The position numbers and the translations under genes are program-made. Shown here piece by piece: positions 47,375 through 57,349 of a stretch of 64,000 nucleotides of DNA; within the stretch, counting starts at the first letter, position 1; every line of letters starts with the position of its first letter. Origin of the DNA: Acaryochloris sp. CCMEE 5410 (GTDB lineage Bacteria > Cyanobacteriota > Cyanobacteriia > Thermosynechococcales > Thermosynechococcaceae); assembly GCF_000238775.2 (NCBI RefSeq), contig NZ_AFEJ02000002.1, positions 620,001-684,000 on the forward strand. Direction: 5' to 3'. The notes beneath the pieces are model-generated. The model searched no databases and was not told where the DNA came from. It saw nothing but the letters and a program-made list of their open reading frames with translations.

Positions 47375-47493
47375 TGCCAGGAATTAGCTCAATTTACTTT
47401 TTCAGCAAACCCTAAGTAGAATAAATGTCTGGGTACCGATGCGAACGACAATAACCTACTTAATGGCTTTTGCTCTTGTAACAGTAACTTCGA

Positions 47494-48195
47494 TTGTCTT
47501 TCTCTCCTATCAACTTGGATATTACTCAGCGCTTACTTCAACTTACTAGCCCTGCTTTACCCGTCGGGGCCTATAGCTATTCCGAAAGTCTGGAATGGTT
47601 AGTTGACCAGGGAACGATCAATAACGAGTCCCATTTGCAGACCTGGCTGCTGCAAGAGTTAGCCTATGGCTCCATTCGTATGGAAACTGCGGTCATGGTC
47701 CGTGGGTATCGAGCAAACACCGATGTGCAAATATTGCAGTACTGGAATGCTTGGTTATCTGCTGCCAGGGAAACGGAAGAGTTGAGATTACAAAGCTTAC
47801 AGATGGGGCGATCGCTGTTGCGATTATCTAAAGCCTTGCAAGATCCAGAACACACTAGCCCTGAATTGATGGAGGTTTGGGAGCAATTACAGGCCGGATG
47901 CAATTTTGCGATCGCATTTGGACTCACTGCCAACCTCTGGCAAATCCCCTTAGAATCAGCCACCATTGGATATCTCCATAGTTGGGCCACCAATCTGATT
48001 AGTGCCGGAATTAAGCTGATCCCGTTGGGACAAACGACAGGCCAACAACTGCTCTTTCAGCTACAGCCCCATATCGAAGCAGCCACCCAATCCATCCTTT
48101 TATTAGAAGATGAGGATCTCTGTAGCTGTGGCTGGGGACTGGCTCTGGCCAGTATGGCCCATGAAACGCAATACAGTCGTTTGTTTCGCAGTTAA
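47494..48195 (+). CDS. ureF: Urease accessory protein UreF
   Basis: 233 residues, start TTG 47494; an upstream in-frame stop (47485) rules out a longer form. Conserved UreF blocks: [20 protein letters not shown], the helical FRLA-like middle ([17 protein letters not shown]) and [12 protein letters not shown]. UreF gates GTP hydrolysis by UreG in the urease-activation complex. It is followed 89 bases later by ureG on the same strand. Confidence 0.92.
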   Translation: MSFSPINLDITQRLLQLTSPALPVGAYSYSESLEWLVDQGTINNESHLQTWLLQELAYGSIRMETAVMVRGYRANTDVQILQYWNAWLSAARETEELRLQSLQMGRSLLRLSKALQDPEHTSPELMEVWEQLQAGCNFAIAFGLTANLWQIPLESATIGYLHSWATNLISAGIKLIPLGQTTGQQLLFQLQPHIEAATQSILLLEDEDLCSCGWGLALASMAHETQYSRLFRS

Positions 48196-48284
48196 AACAT
48201 TAGAACCATAGGCCCACTAAGGCTTGTAAGATACTGGCAGCCTTTTTATTGATCAACCTTCTAAAACCCTAGGACTGACCTCAA

Positions 48285-48899
48285 ATGAATTCCCTTCGCG
48301 TGGGGGTTGCCGGCCCCGTTGGATCAGGCAAAACGGCACTCGTCGATGCCCTCTGTAAAGCCATGCGGGATCAGTACAATCTTGCCGTTGTCACCAACGA
48401 TATTTACACCCAAGAAGATGCCCAATTCTTAGTTCGTAGTCAGGCCTTAAGCCAAGACAGAATTCTGGGGGTCGAGACTGGAGGCTGTCCCCACACCGCC
48501 ATCCGCGAAGATGCCTCCATCAACCTAGCGGCGATTGAAGACTTAGAGCAACAGTTTTCTCCCGATATCGTGTTTGTCGAAAGCGGGGGAGATAACTTAG
48601 CGGCCACCTTTAGTCCTGAGCTAGTCGATCTCACCATTTATGTCATTGACGTAGCGGGTGGTGACAAAATTCCCCGCAAAGGTGGACCTGGGATCACCAA
48701 ATCAGACTTATTGGTTATCAATAAAACGGATCTTGCGCCTTATGTAGGGGCCAGCCTCCAAGTCATGGAAGAAGATACGAAGAAAATGCGTGGCCCTAAA
48801 CCCTTTGTGATGACGAATCTTAAGCAGCAGGTGGGTCTCCCCACCGTCATGGAATTTATCGTCCAACATATTCAGCCAGTCCCCAATAAAAAGCGGTAA
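48285..48899 (+). CDS. ureG: Urease accessory GTPase UreG
   Basis: 204 residues. The P-loop is [18 protein letters not shown]3-type [15 protein letters not shown] carries the Cys-Pro-His nickel site, and [13 protein letters not shown] is the base-recognition motif. It hydrolyses GTP to insert nickel into urease. A hairpin overlaps its stop codon. Confidence 0.95.
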   Translation: MNSLRVGVAGPVGSGKTALVDALCKAMRDQYNLAVVTNDIYTQEDAQFLVRSQALSQDRILGVETGGCPHTAIREDASINLAAIEDLEQQFSPDIVFVESGGDNLAATFSPELVDLTIYVIDVAGGDKIPRKGGPGITKSDLLVINKTDLAPYVGASLQVMEEDTKKMRGPKPFVMTNLKQQVGLPTVMEFIVQHIQPVPNKKR

Positions 48900-48919
48900 T
48901 CAGCAAAGCCAATTACCGC
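48893..48919 (+). terminator. Hairpin at the end of ureG
   Basis: 8-bp arms gcggtaat and attaccgc around an 11-base loop, spanning the ureG stop codon. No T run follows, so the terminator call is weak. It lies between convergent ureG and the porin gene. Confidence 0.35.
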
Positions 48920-48973
48920 GCAGAGAAGTGAGTAAGGAGTCAAACCATGAAGTTCACTCCAGGAGTTAAAAAG

Positions 48974-50809
48974 CTAGAACGAGAACACAACCCGTAGTAA
49001 GCCCTGATAGAGATTAGGCTCAATACTGCTACTGTTGGGGTTCAAAATAGCCGAGAAGATAGGGCTAATCGTGATGTTGTCATTCACAGGGAAACGATAG
49101 AAGGCTTCCAAGTTAATTTGGTCTTCATCGTTTATGCCTACCCCTGGTGATGGCAGATTGTTGAGGAAAGGCATCCCTGCAGATACTGCAAACAAAGAGC
49201 CGGGTACTAATAAATCGTGAATACCAGCACCTGCCTGCCAAGTTTGGGCATCAAAGCGGCCTACAGTGCCTGCAGCAAAGGGAATGGGGTTAGCCACACC
49301 TTGGCCATCAGCAAAGGAATAACCATAGCGACCGAATACGCCAAACTGGCCAAACTTCGCTTCGGCATTCACACCCACAACATTTTGTTGGACGCCAAAG
49401 GTCTCAGAGTTTGTAAATTGCAACTTAATGGCAAAGTTAGAATCATCACCTAACTCACCCGCATACTCCAACTCAGCCGTAGCTTGATAGGGATCACCCA
49501 CTAAACCACCATCACTGGGAGGACCCGTGTTGACTGCGGAAAAACCATTCACAGCCACATAAGCACCCCGTAGGGACACTGGACCGCCATTGAAATTCCA
49601 ATCAAAACCAGCACCCGCACCCCCTAAAAAGTTGGTGACATAAGGGGTTATCAAGGGGTTATTGATCAAGAACCAGGTACTAAAACCTGTAAACGGACTG
49701 GTGTAGCTATTGCCATCAATAATATCCGTGGGATAGTACAACGGAGCAATGGTGACAGCCAAGTCTTCAACCGGTTTGAAGGTATAAGCTAAGCGATAAA
49801 GCGTTGCATTATTCGGCAAACCTGCAAAGTAGTACTGACCAGGGTTGAATAAAGGTGCACTTTGGGCAAAGGGCAGTGTTGCAGTGCTTCCAACCTGGGC
49901 ATTGGAGAATAAATCTTGACCGTTGTTACCAAAGAACAACGTGGTTTGCAAAAGGTCATCTCCAGAGAAGCTGGTATTGAAGCTCATGTAAACAGAGCCA
50001 ATTGCACTTGCCCGTGAGTCTGCCAATTGGTTAACGCCAGGCGTTAAACCATCGGAAGAGTTATCGAAAGCTTGGTTGTCTGAGTCACCAAATTGGGCCG
50101 TAAAAACAGCATCAACACTCAATTTAGTCGTTGTGGAGAACTGCTGTGCTTCAACGGTTGCGACCCGAGCTTCTAGACCATCAACCCGTCCTCTAAGGGT
50201 GGCAAGCTCAGCTGCAAACTCATCTTGCAGAGCTTTTAGAGCATCCAGATCTTCCTTGGTTGCAAAGCGATTACTAAGGTTATCCAGACAGGCGTTCACC
50301 AAAGCCGCTGCTTCCCGACGAGACATGGCTCGGCTCGGACGAAACGTACCGTTGGGGTAACCGGCGACACAGCCATAGCGTTCAACTAAAGATTGAATCG
50401 CCTGAAACGCCCAATCATCTGGCTGAACATCAGATAATTGGGATACGGAGGTCACTTGACCCACAGAATCAGTTTGGGTTTCCTCCATCAACTCTGCGAC
50501 AGACGGGGAGGTTGCAGTCGATTGATCTGCGAGATATAAAGACTCCACTTCCGCTACTGAGCTGTTAGAAGCCTCATCAGACTTGACATCCACTTCTGTC
50601 AGTAATTCTGAAGGGGCCAAGGATACCTGAACGTCCTCACTATTGTTAACTTCGGAATTGAGCGCTAACTCCAAGGAGGGGATCGCAGTGGTATCGACTT
50701 GTACTTCTTCTAAAGCGGCTGGTTCTACTGCTCCTACTGCTGTAGGGAGCAAGCAGGCCCATAATGCAAGAGATGAAAAAACGAGGGATTTATCCCGAAT
50801 ATTGGTCAT
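48974..50809 (-). CDS. SLH-domain OprB-type porin
   Basis: 611 residues. Sec signal (LVFSSLALWACLLPTAVGAV), an acidic linker, one SLH domain (VQPDDWAFQAIQSLVERYG ... YPNGTFRPSRAMSRREAA), a short coiled coil (LATLRGRVDGLEARVATVEA), then a beta-barrel of OprB type ending in Phe (LLRVVFSF). Cyanobacterial outer-membrane porins of this build tie the outer membrane to the cell wall and pass ions or small solutes. It is divergent from the urea transporter across the long 1.2-kb region, so the two might share control, but that is inference. Confidence 0.9.
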   Translation of the reverse strand: MTNIRDKSLVFSSLALWACLLPTAVGAVEPAALEEVQVDTTAIPSLELALNSEVNNSEDVQVSLAPSELLTEVDVKSDEASNSSVAEVESLYLADQSTATSPSVAELMEETQTDSVGQVTSVSQLSDVQPDDWAFQAIQSLVERYGCVAGYPNGTFRPSRAMSRREAAALVNACLDNLSNRFATKEDLDALKALQDEFAAELATLRGRVDGLEARVATVEAQQFSTTTKLSVDAVFTAQFGDSDNQAFDNSSDGLTPGVNQLADSRASAIGSVYMSFNTSFSGDDLLQTTLFFGNNGQDLFSNAQVGSTATLPFAQSAPLFNPGQYYFAGLPNNATLYRLAYTFKPVEDLAVTIAPLYYPTDIIDGNSYTSPFTGFSTWFLINNPLITPYVTNFLGGAGAGFDWNFNGGPVSLRGAYVAVNGFSAVNTGPPSDGGLVGDPYQATAELEYAGELGDDSNFAIKLQFTNSETFGVQQNVVGVNAEAKFGQFGVFGRYGYSFADGQGVANPIPFAAGTVGRFDAQTWQAGAGIHDLLVPGSLFAVSAGMPFLNNLPSPGVGINDEDQINLEAFYRFPVNDNITISPIFSAILNPNSSSIEPNLYQGLLRVVFSF

Positions 50810-51077
50810 TTAAAAATCCTCACACACACCTAGAACAGAGATTCATATTTTGAATCTGTTCTCAAATACTAATAAGCCATCAAAAACAATGAACAGACTG
50901 CTTAACCACAGACACTAAATGCGAATGATTTAGATGTTGTGGGAGCTTTTGAGTGTTGAATCAGACAAACTAAATCCATAAAAACGCATCAATTGACTAT
51001 AAAACAGTAGCCAGGAAGACAAAGGATCCGCTTTTAACACTCTGGTCACATTGCTTAGATGATAATTTCCTAACTCC

Positions 51078-51111
51078 TAGATTAAGGGAGTCTTAGAAGA
51101 TCCTTAATCTA
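51078..51111. other. 10-bp inverted repeat in the porin leader region
   Basis: Perfect arms tagattaagg (51078-51087) and ccttaatcta (51102-51111) around a 14-base spacer. It lies about 270 bases upstream of the porin start on the porin's transcript side. It may be an operator or an RNA hairpin; no T run follows. Confidence 0.4.
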
Positions 51112-51349
51112 AGTCCCCCAATTACAACTACGTTATGGCAGGTAATTATTTTGTAAAATGCAATACAAATTCAGAAATAATTAAACTTGTGACTTCTTGC
51201 AATCGAAACTGACTTATTCTTAATGGACTCTAGAACTCTTCAATATGTTAACTTTGGCAATAGATATTGAAATATTTGAGTGATATGATGATAGGATTTC
51301 GAATTTGAAAAATGAGCTATTGGCCTTGACAAACCACTGTTAAAGAACT

Positions 51350-51423
51350 ACTCATTGAGTGATTTCTCAGCTGAATCGTCAAAGCCAAAAACAGATTTTT
51401 TTGACTCATTGAGTGATTTCTCA
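51350..51423. repeat. Two 20-bp direct repeats containing a dyad
   Basis: The sequence actcattgagtgatttctca occurs at 51350-51369 and 51404-51423, start-to-start 54 bases (about five helical turns). Each contains the dyad actca-t-tgagt. Two identical dyads on one face of the helix resemble paired operator sites. Confidence 0.5.
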
Positions 51424-51773
51424 ATTATTAGCCTAAGAATAGAGAAAATTTATAATTTCTCATGTATGGGCTAGCAGCATCCAAGTCTAAGAAGATAAGG
51501 CTTAGCCGAACTCAGGTAACAAAAGATATATGTAAGTACGGGTCTAAATGAGCAATTTTCTTTAAAAATAACCAAATTAGGTTTTTAGCCACTATTACTA
51601 GAACTTGAGTTTAATAATCATGTTCAAACGTCATGCCCATAGTGTTCTAGCATCAGGGAAAGTATTGGAATTTAAGCTTTTGTTAATAAAGTCAACAAAT
51701 TCCTATAGTCTTTACAGGGCAAGAGCTTTGGGTTTTATCCGCTTCTGCGAATAGGAGGAAAAGCAGATTTTCT

Positions 51774-51816
51774 GTATCAGAGGCAACATTTTTCTTGTAA
51801 CGTAAATCCCTAGTAT
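51774..51816 (+). promoter_or_regulatory. NtcA-type activated promoter candidate for urtABCDE
   Basis: GTAtcagaggcAAC at 51774-51787 fits the NtcA consensus GTA-N8-TAC with one mismatch (and TGT-N10-ACA fully). TAGTAT at 51811-51816 follows 23 bases later, the spacing usual between an NtcA box and the -10 of class II promoters. It leaves a leader of about 200 bases to urtA. Urea transport genes are known NtcA targets in other cyanobacteria. Not experimentally supported here. Confidence 0.45.
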
Positions 51817-52017
51817 TTCCCTGTTAAAGGTAATGTTGTTGAAAATCAACGGTTATTAGTATCGTGCTAGTCAAAGGACAAAGCAACTGAATTAGGGGGA
51901 AGATCGGAACTGTTTCTTCGGAGATTGAGAAAAAATTGTCTACCTATGACATGTTATGTAAGCAATCTGTTATTTGTAAAACATGTCTGTAGTTTTAAAG
52001 TTACTTTGTGTTGAGGA

Positions 52018-53322
52018 GTGAATCGGTTTATGGCCAGAGGATTTGGTCGGCGCGAATTCCTAATCATGGGTTCCGTCGCTTCAGGGAGCGTGCTGCTCAA
52101 AGCCTGTACACCAGGTAGTCAAGAAGGTAGTAGCACTGATAGTGGTAGTGCTTCTGGTGACACCATCAAAGTAGGGATTCTCCACTCTTTAAGTGGAACC
52201 ATGGCGATTAGTGAAAAAAGTGTGGTTGACGCTGAAAAACTAGCTATTAAGGAAATTAATGAAGCTGGTGGCGTCCTTGGGAAACAGATCGAGGCCATTG
52301 TTGAAGATGGTCAGTCTGACTGGGATAAGTTCTCTGAAAAGGCTAAAAAGCTGATTGAGCAAGACAAGGTTGTGACCGTCTTCGGATGTTGGACCTCTGC
52401 TAGTAGAAAAGCTGTCAAACCTGTATTTGAATCCAAAGACCATATGCTTTGGTATCCCGTTCAGTACGAAGGCCAAGAGTGCTCTAAGAATATTTTCTAT
52501 ACAGGTGCGGCTCCAAACCAGCAAATTGAGCCTTCCGTTGATTGGTTGCTGGAAGAATATAAGGACAAGCCTTTCTTTTTGGTTGGGTCAGACTACGTTT
52601 TCCCCCGCACTGCAAACACCATCATTAAGGCTCAGCTAGAAGCGAAGGGCGGTAAGCATGTGGGTGAAGAATATATCCAGTTGGGTAGTACTGATGTCAC
52701 CCCTGTGATTGCCAAAATCCAAGCGGCCTTGCCGGATGGGGGTGTTATTTACAACAGCCTAAATGGTGATACCAACGTTGCCTTCTTTAAGCAACTCCAA
52801 GGTAAAGGACTAGGCCCCGATAAATACCCCTCCATGTCAGTCAGTATTGCGGAAGAAGAAGTAAAGGCCATCGGGGTTGAGTATCTTAAAGATCACTATG
52901 CAGCTTGGAACTACTTCCAAACGGTTGATTCTCCTGAAAGTAAGAAGTTCGTCGAAGCCTTCAAAAAAGAATATGGCGAGGATCGGGTTGTGAACGATCC
53001 CATGGAAGCGTCTTACATCATGGTTTATTTGTGGAAGCAAGCTGTTGAACAGGCAGGCACTGCAGATGATCTAGAAAAAGTAAGAGCTGCTGCGATTGGC
53101 CAAGAATTTGCAGCACCCAATGGTCCTGTTAAGGTTGCAGGCAACCACCATATTTCCAAGACCGTGAGAATTGGCAAGATTGGAGAGGATGGTCTCTTTG
53201 AAATTGTGAATTCCACCGATGGTCCTGTAGAACCCATTGCCTGGAACCAATTTGTGAAGGATACCAAGGGATATGCCTGTGATTGGTCTGATCCCAATAA
53301 AGGCGAGAAATATAAGATCTAA
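52018..53322 (+). CDS. urtA: Urea ABC transporter substrate-binding protein UrtA
   Basis: 434 residues from GTG 52018; ATG 52030 ([14 protein letters not shown]) is an equally good start. The N-terminus combines an RR motif ([10 protein letters not shown]) with a lipobox (LLKAC), suggesting a lipoprotein, possibly Tat-exported. The periplasmic Leu/Ile/Val-binding-type fold follows ([39 protein letters not shown]). Binds urea for uptake. First gene of a five-gene operon. Confidence 0.95.
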   Translation: MNRFMARGFGRREFLIMGSVASGSVLLKACTPGSQEGSSTDSGSASGDTIKVGILHSLSGTMAISEKSVVDAEKLAIKEINEAGGVLGKQIEAIVEDGQSDWDKFSEKAKKLIEQDKVVTVFGCWTSASRKAVKPVFESKDHMLWYPVQYEGQECSKNIFYTGAAPNQQIEPSVDWLLEEYKDKPFFLVGSDYVFPRTANTIIKAQLEAKGGKHVGEEYIQLGSTDVTPVIAKIQAALPDGGVIYNSLNGDTNVAFFKQLQGKGLGPDKYPSMSVSIAEEEVKAIGVEYLKDHYAAWNYFQTVDSPESKKFVEAFKKEYGEDRVVNDPMEASYIMVYLWKQAVEQAGTADDLEKVRAAAIGQEFAAPNGPVKVAGNHHISKTVRIGKIGEDGLFEIVNSTDGPVEPIAWNQFVKDTKGYACDWSDPNKGEKYKI

Positions 53323-53368
53323 ACCTCGCCTAACGTTATCAACAACCCTGTCACCATAAGGAGATGCT

Positions 53369-54529
53369 TTGCTCACTTCGTTATTGGACGGTTTGTTTGA
53401 TGGCATCAGCATAGGCTCAGTGTTGCTGTTAGCAGCATTGGGCCTTGCCATTGTTTTTGGCCTAATGGGTGTGATTAACATGGCCCATGGGGAGTTGATG
53501 ATGATCGGTGCCTATACAACCTTCGTGGTCCAGAATGCTTTTAAATCGTTCGGGGAACCCTGGTTCGGTGCCTATATTTTTGTGGCATTGATCTGTGCTT
53601 TTTTAGTCACCGCTTTATTGGGGCTCATTCTAGAAAGAGGAGTCATTCGCCACCTTTATGGCAGACCTTTAGAGACACTCCTGGCAACCTGGGGGGTCAG
53701 CTTAATTCTGCGACAGTTTGTGCGGAGTGTAAGCTGGGTGATGGTGCTAGGGATAGGCGTGTTTTGCATCCTTTACTTTGGGGCAATGATCATTATTTCC
53801 CGGATGCCAAATGTCGAAAAAATCCGAGGCTGGGCGCGTACTGTTTTAATCCCTCTTTCTGCCGGGATCGCCTGGTCAGCCGGTAGCATGTTGGGGCAAA
53901 CCTATCAGCTAGCAGCGACTAAACCTTGGTTTGGTGCCCAAAATGTCGATGTCACTGCGCCAGGTTGGCTACGGAAGGGGATCAAGCTAGGCACCTATCA
54001 ATTGCCTTATGTTCGTCTATTTATCCTGGTATTGACGATTGTTTGCATCATTGGCATGTATATGTTTTTACAACGCTCGGCTTGGGGACTGCGGATTCGA
54101 GCAGTAACCCAAAATCGGAGTATGAGCGCTTGTTTAGGCATTCCCACCAAGCGAGTGGACGCCCTTACTTTTGCCTTGGGGTCAGGTCTGGCAGGGGTTG
54201 CGGGTTGTGCCGTGAGTTTATTAGGTTCCGTTGGTCCCAATACAGGCCAGAATTATATCGTGGACACCTTTATGGTGGTTGTTGTCGGGGGAGTAGGCAA
54301 GCTGGTCGGCAGCATTGTTGCGGCAATGGCGATTGGCATCGCCAATTATATGATTGGCGCTAATGCCCTTAGTCCGCTAGTAGCCTGGTTTCCTCAGCTG
54401 GCTAGTGTTTTAGAGTTCTTCGCCAACGCTAGTATGGCGAAAGTGCTGGTCTTTGCGCTCATCGTTACGTTCTTGCAATTCCGACCTGCTGGCATATTCC
54501 CTCAAAAAGGACGCATGGTAGATGCTTAA
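53369..54529 (+). CDS. urtB: Urea ABC transporter permease UrtB
   Basis: 386 residues from TTG 53369, with aaggag six bases before. LivH-type permease with about eight to ten membrane helices; the signature is GLAIVFGLMGVINMAHGELM and, near the end, VDTFMVVVVGGVGKLVGSIV. Forms the channel with UrtC. Lies 46 bases after urtA. Confidence 0.95.
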   Translation: MLTSLLDGLFDGISIGSVLLLAALGLAIVFGLMGVINMAHGELMMIGAYTTFVVQNAFKSFGEPWFGAYIFVALICAFLVTALLGLILERGVIRHLYGRPLETLLATWGVSLILRQFVRSVSWVMVLGIGVFCILYFGAMIIISRMPNVEKIRGWARTVLIPLSAGIAWSAGSMLGQTYQLAATKPWFGAQNVDVTAPGWLRKGIKLGTYQLPYVRLFILVLTIVCIIGMYMFLQRSAWGLRIRAVTQNRSMSACLGIPTKRVDALTFALGSGLAGVAGCAVSLLGSVGPNTGQNYIVDTFMVVVVGGVGKLVGSIVAAMAIGIANYMIGANALSPLVAWFPQLASVLEFFANASMAKVLVFALIVTFLQFRPAGIFPQKGRMVDA

Positions 54530-54538
54530 AAGCAGCAT

Positions 54539-55717
54539 ATGATTACAGATTCTTCTCCCGTCAAGTCCTCATCTGCCATGCGCCGACGCTCATTATTGAT
54601 CGAAGGGGTGATCGTGGTTGTGATCGCACTCTTTATCCAATTTGGTGCGCCCCTACTGCTCACTGCCATCGGTCAGGAATTCCGCATCAATATGCTGGGC
54701 CGCTTTATGTCCTTAGCGATTGTGGCTTTGGGGATTGATCTGATCTGGGGCTACACTGGCATGCTCAGCTTAGGCCACGGTATCTTCTTCTCATTAGGGG
54801 GATATGCCCTAGGCATGTTTCTGCAGCTCCAACTCCCGGAAGGTCAGCTCCCAGAGTTTTTTACCTTATTTGGGGTAGACAAGCTCCCCGGGTTTTGGCA
54901 ACCCTTTCACTCCCTACCCTTTACCCTGGCAGCCATTGTGTTGATTCCGGCTTCAATTGCTGCCCTACTCGGCTACTTAGTGTTTCGCAATCGCATTCGA
55001 GGAGTGTACTTCTCAATCCTGACCCAAGCGTCTCTGATTGTGTTCTTTAACTTTTTCAATAGCCAACAGAAGCTGATTAACGGCACAAACGGCCTAAAAA
55101 CTGATACTACGAAGATATTTGGGGTTTATGCAGGATCAGACCAAGCCCAGGCTGTTTTCTACACCCTCACGGTTATTTTCTTAGTCTTGGCCTACTTACT
55201 CTGTCGATGGTTGACCAGTGGCCGGTTGGGCCGATTATTAATTGCGATTCGGGATGATGAAAGTCGGGTGAGATTTTCAGGTTACGATCCGACGGGTTTC
55301 AAGGTTCTGGTCTTTGCCGTATCAGCAGGACTTGCCGGAATTGCTGGCGCACTCTATACCGTCCAATCAGGGATTATCTCACCTAAAACTATGGATATCG
55401 CCTTTTCCATTGAGATGGTCATTTGGGTTGCTGTTGGGGGAAGAGCCAGTTTAGTCGGTGCCATTTTTGGGGCATTGGCCGTTAATTTCGCCAAAAGTCT
55501 TTTGAGTGAGCAATTCCCCGAAATTTGGCTGTTTTTCCAGGGGGCTTTGTTCTTGGTGGTTGTTACCGTCCTCCCCGGTGGATTTGTCGGTTGGCTACGC
55601 AACGAAGGACAGGAACTGCTCCGCTCCTTGCTGGGTCGACCGCGGCGAATCATGACCTACCCTAGTTTGGCTGAAGATCCGGAAGTAGACTATGAGCGAC
55701 AAAATCTTAGAAATTGA
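54539..55717 (+). CDS. urtC: Urea ABC transporter permease UrtC
   Basis: 392 residues, LivM-type permease: IDLIWGYTGMLSLGHGIFFS, GVYFSILTQASLIVFFNFF, VSAGLAGIAGALYTVQSGII. About ten membrane helices. Its last 26 bases overlap the urtD start, so the two are translationally linked. Confidence 0.95.
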   Translation: MITDSSPVKSSSAMRRRSLLIEGVIVVVIALFIQFGAPLLLTAIGQEFRINMLGRFMSLAIVALGIDLIWGYTGMLSLGHGIFFSLGGYALGMFLQLQLPEGQLPEFFTLFGVDKLPGFWQPFHSLPFTLAAIVLIPASIAALLGYLVFRNRIRGVYFSILTQASLIVFFNFFNSQQKLINGTNGLKTDTTKIFGVYAGSDQAQAVFYTLTVIFLVLAYLLCRWLTSGRLGRLLIAIRDDESRVRFSGYDPTGFKVLVFAVSAGLAGIAGALYTVQSGIISPKTMDIAFSIEMVIWVAVGGRASLVGAIFGALAVNFAKSLLSEQFPEIWLFFQGALFLVVVTVLPGGFVGWLRNEGQELLRSLLGRPRRIMTYPSLAEDPEVDYERQNLRN

Positions 55718-56447
55718 AAATTTAACCGTCAGCTTTGAGGGGTTTAAAGCCCTGAACCAGCTCAACTTCAGCATGGACACCGGAGAGCTGCGGGTCATTA
55801 TTGGTCCCAATGGCGCTGGCAAAACCACCTTTCTGGACGTGATTACAGGTAAGGTTCAACCCACAACCGGGAGGGCCTTATTCAAAGGTAAAAATCTCCG
55901 TTCCAGATCCGAGCACAACATCTCTCGGCTGGGGATTGGTCGCAAGTTCCAAACGCCGCGGGTCTATCTCCAACTCACCCCCCGCGAAAACTTAGATTTA
56001 TCTTGCAATCGCCATAAAAATGTCTTGGCGACTTTGATGGGACGCCCTTCTGGAACAGAACATCGCACCGTTGCCGGGTTACTTGAAACCATCGGACTGA
56101 CCACCAAAGCGGATATTCCGGCGGCGCTCCTGTCCCATGGTGAAAAACAACGTCTAGAAATTGGCATGCTTGTGGCCCAATCACCGGATTTACTGTTAGT
56201 AGATGAACCTGTTGCCGGTTTAACGGATGAGGAAACAGAAAATGTGGGCAGCTTGTTGATCACCCTGGCTGAAAGTCATTCGATCATTGTGATCGAGCAT
56301 GACATGGAATTTGTCCGCCAGATTGCCCGACAAGTCACGGTATTGCATCAAGGTTCTGTCTTATGTGAAGGCACCATGGATGAAGTGCAGAATAATCCCC
56401 AAGTGATAGAAGTTTATTTGGGACAGCCGGAGGAAGACGATGGTTAA
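55692..56447 (+). CDS. urtD: Urea ABC transporter ATPase UrtD
   Basis: 251 residues, LivG-type ATPase. Walker A IIGPNGAGKTT, signature LSHGEKQRLEIGM (Ser-His instead of SGG), Walker B LLLVDEPVAGL, and the H-loop region IVIEHDMEFV. Powers urea import with UrtE. Overlaps urtC upstream and urtE downstream. Confidence 0.96.
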   Translation: MSDKILEIENLTVSFEGFKALNQLNFSMDTGELRVIIGPNGAGKTTFLDVITGKVQPTTGRALFKGKNLRSRSEHNISRLGIGRKFQTPRVYLQLTPRENLDLSCNRHKNVLATLMGRPSGTEHRTVAGLLETIGLTTKADIPAALLSHGEKQRLEIGMLVAQSPDLLLVDEPVAGLTDEETENVGSLLITLAESHSIIVIEHDMEFVRQIARQVTVLHQGSVLCEGTMDEVQNNPQVIEVYLGQPEEDDG

Positions 56448-57186
56448 TCACATGGACTCGTCCCCAAATCAAACCCCCCAGCCTCTCCTCGATATTTCCA
56501 ACCTCAATGTCTACTACGGCGAAAGCCATATTCTTCGCAATGTGGATATGAGTGTAGGCCCGGGCAAAATGGTCTGCCTGATTGGTCGCAACGGCGTTGG
56601 TAAAACGACCCTGCTCAAAACGGTTTTAGGCTTACTGTCTCCCCGAACAGGCAACATTGCGTTGGACGGTCTCCCGTTACTCAATAAAACACCCGATCAG
56701 CGGGCACGATTAGGGATTGGGTACGTTCCCCAAGGCCGAGAAATCATTCCCAGTCTGACGGTGCAAGAAAATCTAATTTTGGGGTTAGAAGCCCGACCTC
56801 AAGGTCGCAAAAACAGCTCAGCCATTCCTGATCAAGTGTTTCAACTCTTTCCAGTCTTAGCCAGTATGCTGGGACGAATGGGAGGAGACCTGAGTGGCGG
56901 TCAGCAGCAACAATTAGCCATTGCTAGAGCATTAGTTGGTGAGCCACGTCTATTGGTTTTAGATGAACCGACGGAAGGCATTCAGCCGTCGATTATCCTT
57001 GAAATTGAAGCTGCTGTGCGCCGAATTGTTGAAACCACAGGCGTCTCTGTGCTTTTGGTTGAACAACATCTTCATTTTGTACGCCAGGCGGATTGGTATT
57101 ACGCTATGCAAAAGGGGGGGATTGTTGCATCTGGGTCAACTGATGAGCTGAGTAATCAAGTGATTCAAGAGTTTTTAGCTGTTTGA
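56440..57186 (+). CDS. urtE: Urea ABC transporter ATPase UrtE
   Basis: 248 residues, LivF-type ATPase. Walker A LIGRNGVGKTTLL, signature LSGGQQQQLAIARAL, Walker B LLVLDEPTEGIQP. Starts at ATG 56440 inside urtD (8-base overlap); a second ATG at 56452 is possible. Last gene of the urt operon. Confidence 0.96.
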   Translation: MVNHMDSSPNQTPQPLLDISNLNVYYGESHILRNVDMSVGPGKMVCLIGRNGVGKTTLLKTVLGLLSPRTGNIALDGLPLLNKTPDQRARLGIGYVPQGREIIPSLTVQENLILGLEARPQGRKNSSAIPDQVFQLFPVLASMLGRMGGDLSGGQQQQLAIARALVGEPRLLVLDEPTEGIQPSIILEIEAAVRRIVETTGVSVLLVEQHLHFVRQADWYYAMQKGGIVASGSTDELSNQVIQEFLAV

Positions 57187-57349
57187 TCCCTTTGTACCTA
57201 GACTAGGCCGACACTGCTTGAGACAAATGCTATCTTACCCATAAACATGATCTTAGGGAGATAAGCGAATAAAACGCTAGAATTGCAATCCGAGACCAAA
57301 TGATAAGCCCTTTACGCTGTCATACGGTTCCATACGTCCGGATATAGTG

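Larger units (their letters stand above)
50810..52017. other. Long regulatory region between porin and urtA
   Basis: 1.2 kb of AT-rich non-coding DNA serving the porin (minus) and urea transporter (plus). I see no ORF of note. Contents described separately: a 10-bp dyad at 51078-51111, two 20-bp direct repeats each with a dyad at 51350 and 51404, and an NtcA-type promoter candidate at 51774-51816. A bulged hairpin (agattca/tgaatct) sits about 30-55 bases before the porin start. Confidence 0.55.

Noticed and set aside
45760-47440. Terminal inverted repeats for the IS5/IS1182-type element
   Set aside because: I compared the flanks of the transposase remnant and found no convincing matching ends, so I give no element boundaries.
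47439-47549. 36-codon membrane-like peptide overlapping the start of ureF
   Set aside because: No ribosome site, 56-base out-of-frame overlap with ureF, and no support beyond hydrophobicity.
51965-52015. A second NtcA-like site close to urtA
   Set aside because: GTA and TAC occur but with 10 rather than 8 bases between them and no -10 box at the right distance.
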